6,522 nucleotides of DNA. It comes from Elusimicrobiota bacterium. GTDB taxonomy: Bacteria > Elusimicrobiota > Elusimicrobia > FEN-1173. Shown here piece by piece: positions 1-6,522 of the stretch. The first letter of the stretch is position 1; every line of letters begins with the position of its first letter. The stretch lies in contig JACQPF010000311.1 in NCBI GenBank assembly GCA_016207625.1, positions 1 to 6,522 of the forward strand, given 5' to 3'. The notes under the pieces are model-generated. The model was given only the letters and a program-made list of their open reading frames with translations. It was not told the DNA's origin and ran no database searches. Both the position numbers and the translations under genes were made by a program.

Positions 1-98
1 AGTTTAAAAACTGTGCAAAAAACGATTAGGATTTTTGTTTTCTGAAACGTGAAGTGAAAAGCAGGATTTAAGTTAACATTCACAAAAAGAGCAAACAA
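1..98 (+). promoter_or_regulatory. AT-rich leader upstream of the six-gene block, probable promoter region
   Basis: This stretch is much richer in A and T than everything downstream and has A and T runs, including TTAAGTTAAC at 68-77. It is the only sizeable non-coding stretch, so the operon promoter most likely lies here. I could not find a convincing sigma-70 pair: TTGTTT at 35-40 resembles a -35 box, but no good -10 box sits 16-18 bases further on. A weak AAGAG ribosome-binding site at 87-91 precedes the ATG at 99. One frame stays open from position 1 to a TGA at 43-45, so the tail of an upstream gene cannot be excluded. Confidence 0.35.
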
Positions 99-488
99 AT
101 GAAGAAAAACCTGTTAAATTTTTTTAAACGGAATTCCCGGAGAAATCGTTTTGTTTGGGACGCCGTTACGCTCTGCGCCCTGATCGCTCTTTTTATACAG
201 AACTCGGCCGCGATACAGGTTTATCCGCGTATTTTGACGCCCAATGGGGACGGATGGAACGACAAAGTCCTCATTGAACTCGAAAACCCAGCTCTGTTGC
301 CGGCAACAGGAGAAATCTTTGATGAACAAGGCGCTAAAGTGGCGGACATGTCCCACGGAGTGAATGCGGACACCATGCTCCTGTGGGATGGGAAACACGG
401 CGGCCAGCCAGTGCCCAGCGGCATCTACTTTTACCGGATTGAGATCGGCAGCCGGGTCACCATGGGCTCGGTTGTGGTGGCCCATTAG
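99..488 (+). CDS. small exported protein with a single FlgD-Ig/CHU_C-like domain
   Basis: Predicted 129-residue exported protein. Residues 1-18 are rich in Lys and Arg, residues 19-34 are hydrophobic, and a plausible signal-peptidase site follows Ser-Ala-Ala at 36-38. Nearly all of the mature chain is one beta-sandwich of the FlgD-Ig/CHU_C type. RILTPNGDGWND at residues 44-55 is the characteristic opening strand and Asp-rich loop, and LWDGK at 95-99 followed by PVPSGIYFYRI at 104-114 is the characteristic closing half. In known families this fold caps the flagellar hook protein FlgD, or ends large secreted and gliding-associated surface proteins. Here it stands alone, without the large N-terminal region it usually terminates. 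The stop lies 8 bases before the next ATG, so it is probably co-transcribed with the barrel protein. It could be a periplasmic or surface subunit of the same complex. The domain call is fairly secure; the function is unknown. Confidence 0.85.
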   Translation: MKKNLLNFFKRNSRRNRFVWDAVTLCALIALFIQNSAAIQVYPRILTPNGDGWNDKVLIELENPALLPATGEIFDEQGAKVADMSHGVNADTMLLWDGKHGGQPVPSGIYFYRIEIGSRVTMGSVVVAH

Positions 489-496
489 GACGTGTC

Positions 497-2128
497 ATGA
501 CGAATAAACGTTTCTGGATGTTGAGCCTGTTCTTGGCAGCCGCACCCTGCGTGGAGGCGTCTCACGAGCCTTTGCCGGTGGGCGCGCGCGCGGCCGGCAT
601 GGCGGAATCCTTCATCGTCGCCGCCGACGATGCCCTGTCCCTCTATTACAATCCGGCCGGCCTGAACCACGTGCGCCGGCCCGAGATCAGCACCACCTAC
701 AGCCGCCTGTTCATCGGCATGGATGACAAGTCTGAGATCAACCGCTCCTTCTTCGGCTACGCCCAGCCCTTGCCCAAGAAAAAGGGCGTCCTCGGGGCCA
801 GCTATCTCAGCATGAGCTTGTCCAGCCTTTACACGGAAACCTGCATCGGCCTTTCTTACGCATTGGAGCCCCGCGAGAACCTGAACATCGGGGCGAGCGT
901 GAAAATGCTGAAGAACGAATTCGGAACGGACAAATACACACAAAACGCCATCAACGTGGACAACGGCACGGCCCGGGGCGGCCGGGACCCTCTCTTCGAC
1001 AAGGGCACCTCCAAGAGCGGCCTGGGGTTCGACTTGGGCGCCCAATATCGCTTGTCCAAAAATTATGCCATGGCGCTGGCTCTCCGGAACATCAACCAGC
1101 CGGACTTGGCCATCGACAAGGTGGAGAATAAAGTGCCGGCGGTGTATTCCGCCGGGTTCGGGCGGTGGACGAGGGTGTCTTCCATTTCTTTGGAAATCAT
1201 GAGCTGGAAATTTGCCGGCGCGCAGGATAACCGCCTTAAGCTCGGCGGCGAAAGATGGTTCCGCTCGGGCCTCGGTATGAGAGCGGGTCTCGGGCTCGGC
1301 ACCCGGGAATACCGGAACGCGGCTGTCGGTGGCTCCTACCGCATGGATGGATTTCAACTGGATTATGCCCTCAACTATCCTTTGCAGGGCCTCGAGAAAA
1401 CCGCGGGCACGCACATGGTCTCCCTTACCTTCCGGTTCGGGAAGCCGGCCCAGGATCCCATCGAAGCGCGCCTCGGCGCCGAGCAGGAAGCTCGCCTGCG
1501 CGCGGAAGCCGAAGTGGTCCGCCTCCGGGCCCAGCTCATGGAGATGACGAACGTGTCGCCCGCCCAGCCCGCGGAAACGAACACGGAAGCCGTGGATGTC
1601 GCCGCCAAAGAAGCCCTCCGCCAAGCCGAAGAGGAGATCCAGCGGCTGAAAGCGCAGAAGGTTCCCGCGCTATCGGCTCCGGCCCCAACTCCGGCGGCTC
1701 CTCCCGCGCCAAAGCGGCGCGCGGCCGCTCCGGTGGCGGCTCCGGCGGCTCCCGCCGCGGCCAAACCCCGGATTCAGCCCGACCTCCTTTCACAATACAG
1801 CAATGAGCTGAAAGCCTATGCGAACATGGTGAAGGACGGCGCGAGCGAACAGGAGCGCCTGGCGACCCTGAAAAAGCTCTCCGATCAATACGCCAACTCC
1901 GGAGTGGACACGTCCGCCCTCTCGGGCGAAATGAAGAAAATCAAGGAGAAGAGCGGCAAGACTTCGGAGGAGTACCAACTCTCCGTGAACTATTACCGGC
2001 GCATCGTTCAGCAGGGAACCAAGGCGGAAGACCGGGTCATCCTGCTGGAACGGATCCTTAAGAAATTCAAACCCATGGGCATAGACACCGGAGAATTGGA
2101 AAAAGAACTGGAAAGTTTGAAGAAGTAG
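497..2128 (+). CDS. PorV/PorQ-like (UPF0164) outer-membrane barrel with coiled-coil, Pro/Ala linker and two C-terminal helical repeats
   Basis: Predicted 543-residue outer-membrane protein. A signal peptide (residues 1-21, ending Val-Glu-Ala) is followed by GARAAGMAESFIVAADDA (29-46) and then LYYNPAGL (49-56), the N-terminal signature of the PorV/PorQ/UPF0164 family, which is related to FadL-type barrels. Alternating beta strands continue to a terminal strand MVSLTFRF at 307-314, which should close the barrel. The rest is unusual for the family: charged heptad-like helices at about 320-350 and 365-388, a Pro/Ala linker at 389-424, and two copies of a 47-residue helical repeat at 438-484 and 497-543. 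The extension most likely lies in the periplasm, where the linker could cross peptidoglycan. PorV in Bacteroidota works with the type IX secretion system, but no other T9SS gene is visible here. AGGA at 487-490, overlapping the previous stop, gives a well-spaced ribosome-binding site for the ATG at 497. No lipobox is present: Cys18 is preceded by Pro. Confidence 0.88.
   Translation: MTNKRFWMLSLFLAAAPCVEASHEPLPVGARAAGMAESFIVAADDALSLYYNPAGLNHVRRPEISTTYSRLFIGMDDKSEINRSFFGYAQPLPKKKGVLGASYLSMSLSSLYTETCIGLSYALEPRENLNIGASVKMLKNEFGTDKYTQNAINVDNGTARGGRDPLFDKGTSKSGLGFDLGAQYRLSKNYAMALALRNINQPDLAIDKVENKVPAVYSAGFGRWTRVSSISLEIMSWKFAGAQDNRLKLGGERWFRSGLGMRAGLGLGTREYRNAAVGGSYRMDGFQLDYALNYPLQGLEKTAGTHMVSLTFRFGKPAQDPIEARLGAEQEARLRAEAEVVRLRAQLMEMTNVSPAQPAETNTEAVDVAAKEALRQAEEEIQRLKAQKVPALSAPAPTPAAPPAPKRRAAAPVAAPAAPAAAKPRIQPDLLSQYSNELKAYANMVKDGASEQERLATLKKLSDQYANSGVDTSALSGEMKKIKEKSGKTSEEYQLSVNYYRRIVQQGTKAEDRVILLERILKKFKPMGIDTGELEKELESLKK
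1661..1768 (+). repeat. low-complexity Pro/Ala-rich linker coding region
   Basis: These 36 codons (residues 389-424 of the barrel protein) are almost entirely Ala and Pro with a short Lys-Arg-Arg cluster. At the DNA level they contain iterated GGCTCC/GGCGGCTCC units around 1718-1755. Pro/Ala linkers of this kind occur in envelope proteins that cross the periplasm or peptidoglycan, as in TonB. The repetitive DNA probably varies in length between strains (inference). Confidence 0.7.
1808..1948 (+). repeat. 47-residue helical repeat, copy A (barrel protein residues 438-484)
   Basis: This is the first of three copies in the window of an unnamed module that align without gaps over 47 residues. 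Positions shared by all copies or conservatively replaced are Tyr4, Val8, Gly11, Arg17, Leu/Val18, Leu21, Leu/Ile24, Tyr/Phe28, Ile/Val-Asp/Asn-Thr at 33-35, Leu38 and Glu41. The pattern suggests two or three amphipathic helices separated by a turn at the Ile-Asp-Thr motif (GVDTSAL here). Copy B begins 59 residues later in the same protein, and copy C is in the TPR gene. Confidence 0.75.
1985..2125 (+). repeat. 47-residue helical repeat, copy B (barrel protein residues 497-543)
   Basis: This second copy forms the extreme C-terminus of the barrel protein and ends directly at its stop codon. It shows the same spacing of Tyr4, Val8, Gly11, Arg17 and the GIDTGELEKE motif. It is separated from copy A by a 12-residue spacer. 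Similarity is clear at the protein level but the DNA sequences have diverged, so the duplication is not recent. Confidence 0.75.
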
Positions 2129-2150
2129 TGTTAAATTTGAAGCAGTTCAT

Positions 2151-3693
<1,543 letters not shown>

Positions 3694-3722
<29 letters not shown>

Positions 3723-4074
3723 GGATGACCCGGACGTCCGCGACACGGTCTGCGGAGCCTTGGAGATGTTGTGGCCGGGGGTGAACGTGACCGCCTTGGC
3801 GGACGGACGGGAGTTCCTGGAGATCTTTGATCACCGGGTCCGGTGGGACCTGGTGGTCCTGGACCTCATGCTTCCGGACATGTCGGGGGTAGAGATTTGC
3901 CGCCGCATCCGCGCGCAGGAGTGGGGCCGGGAGATCCCGGTCCTCGCCATGACGGGATACGACACTCCCGAGCGGGAGGAAGAAGTGAGGAACGCGGGCG
4001 CTTCGCAGTATTTGGCGAAGCCCTTCGAGATGGCGGATTTCATCAAAGTCGTGAAAGGATTGAGGGGGGCGTGA
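3694..4074 (+). CDS. stand-alone CheY-like response-regulator receiver domain
   Basis: Predicted 126-residue protein made only of a receiver domain, with no DNA-binding or enzymatic output. The acidic pocket is Glu10-Asp11-Asp12, the phospho-acceptor is Asp57 (VVLDLMLPDMSG), the switch Thr is Thr87 (AMTGYD), and the conserved Lys is Lys109 (AKPF). It should accept phosphate from the kinase encoded just upstream and act through protein-protein contact, as CheY does on the flagellar switch. The start is assigned to TTG at 3694 because the first beta strand (ARVLVIEDD) begins four residues later and no ATG or GTG lies in frame close upstream. A weak GGAA at 3683-3686 could serve as ribosome-binding site. 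The start lies 29 bases inside the kinase gene, which implies translational coupling. Its neighbour encodes FliG-like domains, so control of that membrane protein is an attractive inference, but it is not shown. Confidence 0.92.
4062..4065 (+). promoter_or_regulatory. Shine-Dalgarno sequence for the TPR gene
   Basis: GAGG, within a longer GAGGGGGG run, lies 5 bases before the GTG at 4071, inside the last codons of the receiver gene. It supports the GTG over a much earlier in-frame ATG at 3843, which would overlap most of the receiver gene and bury the signal peptide. Confidence 0.7.
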
Positions 4075-4979
4075 AAAAGATCTGGCTCATCGGGGTGCTT
4101 CTCCTGGCGGTCAACCCCGCCAAGGCCTGGGAGTGGAACGATAAGGATTCCGCCGTGCTCCCCAGCCTGCAGGAGGAGTTCGACCAGGAGGTGGTCGCTT
4201 ATCGGTCCCAGGTGGAAAAGGGGTTGGCGGCTCAGGAACGGTTGATCGCCCTCGACCGGCTCATTTCCCAATACAAGCCCCAAAGCATCAACACGGTGGT
4301 GCTGGAGTCGGAGCGGGACCGCCTCACCATTCAACTGGACCAGGATCAGCGCAAGGCGCAGACGTCTCAAAACGTCTCAACGGAGCTTTATCTGCTGGCG
4401 ATGCAGAAGACGAAAGAGGGCCGCTTCTTGGACGCGCTCTCCGCCGTGCAAAAGGCCGAGAGGCTGGTCCCGGAAGATAAGGCCCTGGCGGAGGCCCGCC
4501 GGAGGCTTCAATCGGTGACGGCCATCGTCCCCGTGGCGGCTCAGTCCACCAAGGCGGACGACTTGGTGCGGAAGGGCATCGTCCGCCATTTGGAAAACGA
4601 CGGGCTTCGCGCCCTGAACGCTCTGCGCTACGCCGCTCAGCTTCAGCCGTCGCAGCCGTCGCTGGTGCGCCTCGTCAACCTCGTCGAGCGGGAATACCCT
4701 GCGCTTGAGTCGCCGGCGGTCCCGCCGGGGAAGACGTTGGTGGACCATAAGCTCCAGTTGTCTCTCGAGAACGTGTATAGCGGCCAGTATTTGAAGGCCA
4801 TCGAGGAATGCAACCAGGTGCTGGACATGGAGCCGAACAACGTCCTGGCGCTCACGCGGATGGGGTCCATCTATTACGCCATGGGCCAAAAAATGGAGGC
4901 CCGCTCCTACTGGCAGCAGGCCTTGAAGATGGATCCGGGCAACCAAGTCCTCAAACAATTCTTGAATGAAAAATTCTAG
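4071..4979 (+). CDS. exported TPR protein with an N-terminal copy of the 47-residue repeat
   Basis: Predicted 302-residue exported protein. The GTG start gives a classical signal peptide, KKIWLIGVLLLAVNPAKA, cleaved after residue 19. The start overlaps the receiver stop as GTGA and has a good ribosome-binding site. Mature residues 41-87 are the third copy of the module found twice at the C-terminus of the barrel protein. After a short charged helix, tetratricopeptide-like helical pairs occur at about 104-146 and 162-205 (divergent) and at 226-294. The last pair is canonical, with YLKAIEECNQVLDMEPNN and ARSYWQQALKMDPGN. TPRs bind proteins, so this is probably a periplasmic assembly or scaffold subunit. 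Sharing a module with the barrel protein suggests the two touch or co-assemble (inference). There is no lipobox Cys, so it should be soluble. The stop lies 14 bases inside the next gene. Confidence 0.88.
   Translation: MKKIWLIGVLLLAVNPAKAWEWNDKDSAVLPSLQEEFDQEVVAYRSQVEKGLAAQERLIALDRLISQYKPQSINTVVLESERDRLTIQLDQDQRKAQTSQNVSTELYLLAMQKTKEGRFLDALSAVQKAERLVPEDKALAEARRRLQSVTAIVPVAAQSTKADDLVRKGIVRHLENDGLRALNALRYAAQLQPSQPSLVRLVNLVEREYPALESPAVPPGKTLVDHKLQLSLENVYSGQYLKAIEECNQVLDMEPNNVLALTRMGSIYYAMGQKMEARSYWQQALKMDPGNQVLKQFLNEKF
4191..4331 (+). repeat. 47-residue helical repeat, copy C (TPR protein residues 41-87)
   Basis: This third copy of the module is in a different gene from copies A and B. It aligns to both without gaps: Tyr4, Val8, Gly11, QERL at 15-18, Leu21, Leu24, QY at 27-28, Ile-Asn-Thr at 33-35, Leu38 and Glu41. 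It is closest to copy A, sharing the QERL segment and the QY pair. Confidence 0.72.
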
Positions 4980-6522
4980 CGGAAAAACACGGCGGCATTT
5001 CTGGACGGGCTTGTGGGCGGCGTTGGCCGTCTGGAGCGCCGTTTTGCCCGCCGGGGCCATCGAAGAGCTCAAGCTCGCTCTTGAGCGAAGCTTGGAGGAG
5101 CGGATCCAAATCGCACTCAACAAGCTCGTCGACCCCAACCAGTTCCTGATCGTGGTGAAAGTGGAGCCGTACTCCGTTGACGAGTGGAAGCAGAAACAGG
5201 CCAGTCCGGCCTTTAAAGCGCCCGAATTCATCCTGCCCGGCATCCCCGAGCGGACCAAACTGGACAATTTGAGCGGCAAGCAGGAACCTCCCGTCTCACA
5301 GAACGCTTTTTGGCAGGGGAAGCCTTTCGTCAAGCGCCTGTCCGTCACCCTGTTCCTCGACAAATTCGTCAGCACCAGCCTCGCCCAGGAAATCGAGCTG
5401 TTGGTTAAACAACTCGTGGATTTCAATCCGGAGCGGGGGGATGAGATCCGCATCCAGAGGATGCTGTTCCGCCGTCAGTTGGAGGCGAACACCGCCCCGG
5501 ACCCCAAGAACACCGTGCAATACCTGCGCGTTTCCCTGGACCATTTGAAAGGGAAAAAAGATTTCCACTGGATCGTGATGGCCGGAGTCATCATCATGAT
5601 CATGGCGTTTTTCTTCCTGGGCTGTCTCCTGTTCTTGTGGCGGTTCATTCGCCTGTGGCAGAAGGCCGTTCCGGACGAGAGCGCCTACGCGCCCGAACCG
5701 TCCGGGGCCGAGGGGACCGGCGGCGCCGACCCGAGGGGGGGAGGCGGCGGGTTTGGAGGAGGAGGCGGGTCGTTCGCCCTGGAAGTGGCGGAACCGCTCA
5801 CGCTGAACACGGAGGCCCATGCGTCCCAGGCGAATATGGATATTTTCTCGGGCGAGCCTGAAAAACAGCCCTACAGTTATGTGACGGAGAAAGACATCAT
5901 CAGCATCCTCCTCTTGTTGAAGGATGAGCCGCCCATGCATCTGTCCATCATCGCCTATTACATGCGGGCGGAACTGGCGGCCCCCTTCATCGCGGGCCTG
6001 GACGCCGCCGTGCGCAAGCAGGTGGTGGAGCAGTTGGCGGCCCCGCAGTTCTTGATGCGGGAGGAAGTCAAGTCCCTCGGGCAGACGCTGAAGCAGAAAG
6101 TGCGGGGCATCATCTACGGCGTGGACCAGTTCTTCGCCATTTACGATTCCATAACGCCCAACGCGCAGGCCGAGCTCATGAAGGCCCTGGAAGCCCAGAC
6201 GCCGGCCCTGGCGGAGAAGATGCGCAACGAAGTCTTCACCTTTGACGACGTGATGTCGCTGGAGTCCGGCGCCATGCGGATGGTGTTCCGCGAGGTGCCT
6301 TTGAGGACCTTGGGGATCGCCCTCATGGGGAGCGCGGCGCCCATCCGGGACCGCGTGTTGAGCGTCCTGCCCTCCGGCGCGGCGGAGATCATCCGGCAGG
6401 AGATCGAGCTGAACGCTACGAAGAACCAGAGGGCCATCGACGAAGAGCGCAAGAAGATCGTGGCCGCGGTCCGTCGCCTGGTGTGGGATAAGAAGATCGT
6501 GATGCCCACCCGGGGGAGGAGC
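4966..6522 (+). CDS. FliF(RBM3)-TM-FliG(M+C) fusion membrane protein, 3' end outside window
   Basis: Open frame of 519 codons with no stop before the window edge. The ATG at 4966 directly follows an in-frame TGA, so the frame cannot start earlier, and it overlaps the TPR gene by 14 bases. Residues 1-31 are a signal peptide ending Ala-Gly-Ala. Residues 34-68 and 123-168 match the two halves of the FliF C-terminal periplasmic domain (RBM3): LERSLEERI and then KRLSVTLFLDKF plus VDFNPERGDEI, where Salmonella FliF has ERLSVAVVVN and MGFSDKRGD. The 54-residue insert between them corresponds to a short beta-collar loop. Residues 202-225 form one TM helix, and 258-268 a Gly-rich linker. Residues 306-519 match FliG middle and C-terminal domains: LLKDEPPM (EHPQ region), VFTFDDV (423-429), VFREVPLRTLGIAL and KKIVAAVRRL. 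FliF RBM1, RBM2 and TM1 and the FliG_N domain are absent. Expected topology is N-terminus periplasmic and C-terminus cytoplasmic. By comparison with FliG, only a few residues should be missing. The role is probably an inner-membrane ring or motor-like base; the exact function is unknown. Confidence 0.9.
   Translation, partial: MKNSSGKTRRHFWTGLWAALAVWSAVLPAGAIEELKLALERSLEERIQIALNKLVDPNQFLIVVKVEPYSVDEWKQKQASPAFKAPEFILPGIPERTKLDNLSGKQEPPVSQNAFWQGKPFVKRLSVTLFLDKFVSTSLAQEIELLVKQLVDFNPERGDEIRIQRMLFRRQLEANTAPDPKNTVQYLRVSLDHLKGKKDFHWIVMAGVIIMIMAFFFLGCLLFLWRFIRLWQKAVPDESAYAPEPSGAEGTGGADPRGGGGGFGGGGGSFALEVAEPLTLNTEAHASQANMDIFSGEPEKQPYSYVTEKDIISILLLLKDEPPMHLSIIAYYMRAELAAPFIAGLDAAVRKQVVEQLAAPQFLMREEVKSLGQTLKQKVRGIIYGVDQFFAIYDSITPNAQAELMKALEAQTPALAEKMRNEVFTFDDVMSLESGAMRMVFREVPLRTLGIALMGSAAPIRDRVLSVLPSGAAEIIRQEIELNATKNQRAIDEERKKIVAAVRRLVWDKKIVMPTRGRS
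5737..5769 (+). repeat. Gly-rich flexible linker coding region in the FliF-FliG fusion
   Basis: Eleven codons (residues 258-268) encode ten glycines interrupted by one Phe. They form a flexible hinge between the membrane-proximal cytoplasmic tail and the FliG-like domains. A second, uncharacterised stretch of about 37 residues separates the hinge from the first FliG_M helix at about residue 306. At DNA level the segment is a run of GGN codons. Confidence 0.7.

Noticed and set aside
99..488. Type IX secretion sorting signal reading of the first gene
   Set aside because: The fold is similar to the CHU_C sorting domain, but it is the whole mature protein and no T9SS core component is in the window, so calling it a T9SS cargo is not supported.
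497..559. Possible lipoprotein signal with Cys18 in the barrel protein
   Set aside because: The residue before the Cys is Pro, which does not fit a lipobox, and the mature protein is a beta-barrel with a normal signal-peptidase I site.
485..1624. Long antisense open frame of 379 codons opposite the barrel gene
   Set aside because: The sense strand has clear signal peptide, family signature and strand pattern. The antisense product is His/Arg/Gly/Ala-rich with no recognisable domain, as expected from GC-biased third positions.
1255..1806. Sense-strand frame-shifted open frame of 183 codons within the barrel gene
   Set aside because: Arg/Gly/Ser/Pro-rich translation produced by the alternative frame of the GC-rich coiled-coil and linker region; no ribosome-binding site or domain.
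4362..4380. Short direct repeat ACGTCTCAA, two copies one base apart
   Set aside because: It lies inside the TPR gene, is too short to imply a mobile element or operator, and is probably chance.
4377..5453. Antisense open frame of 358 codons spanning the TPR and fusion genes
   Set aside because: It crosses the boundary of two well-supported sense genes and shows only low-complexity shadow sequence.
6141..6509. Antisense open frame of 122 codons near the right edge
   Set aside because: It lies opposite the FliG_C-like region, whose landmark motifs are in the sense frame.
4966..6522. Ordinary flagellar basal-body locus
   Set aside because: No other flagellar gene is visible, FliF RBM1/RBM2 and FliG_N are missing, and the torque and FliM-binding residues are altered.

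Overview
The window is a compact, GC-rich, same-strand block of six genes. The first five are complete and the sixth runs off the right edge. After a 98-base AT-rich leader, no gap between genes exceeds 22 bases and three junctions overlap, so this is very probably one operon. No RNA gene, insertion sequence, CRISPR array or obvious terminator is visible, and no gene-free stretch reaches 300 bases. A PorV/PorQ-type outer-membrane barrel, a lone FlgD-Ig/CHU_C-like domain and many exported proteins point to a Gram-negative (diderm) bacterium. The mix resembles Elusimicrobiota, Omnitrophota or other FCB-like candidate phyla, but that placement is an inference at low confidence.

Layout: (1) 99-488, small exported protein that is essentially one FlgD-Ig/CHU_C-like beta-sandwich. 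(2) 497-2128, PorV/PorQ (UPF0164)-like barrel with a long C-terminal extension of coiled coils, a Pro/Ala linker and two copies of a 47-residue helical repeat. (3) 2151-3722, membrane histidine kinase with a helical periplasmic sensor. (4) 3694-4074, stand-alone CheY-like receiver starting at TTG inside the kinase gene. (5) 4071-4979, exported TPR protein starting at GTG, carrying a third copy of the 47-residue repeat at its N-terminus. (6) 4966-6522+, an exported single-pass membrane protein that joins the last periplasmic domain of the flagellar MS-ring protein FliF (RBM3), a transmembrane helix, a Gly-rich linker and the middle plus C-terminal domains of the rotor protein FliG.

The sixth gene is the outstanding item. 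It looks like a natural, stripped-down FliF-FliG fusion that lacks FliF RBM1, RBM2 and TM1 and also lacks FliG_N, the domain that normally docks on FliF. Most charged residues of the FliG torque helix and part of the FliM-binding motif are changed, so it is unlikely to be an ordinary flagellar rotor part. No other flagellar gene is in the window.

Working model (inference): the operon encodes a trans-envelope apparatus. It would have an outer-membrane barrel reaching into the periplasm, a TPR partner built with the same periplasmic repeat, an inner-membrane FliF/FliG-derived base, a small beta-sandwich exported protein, and a two-component pair for control. Whether it moves, secretes or only scaffolds cannot be decided from this window.
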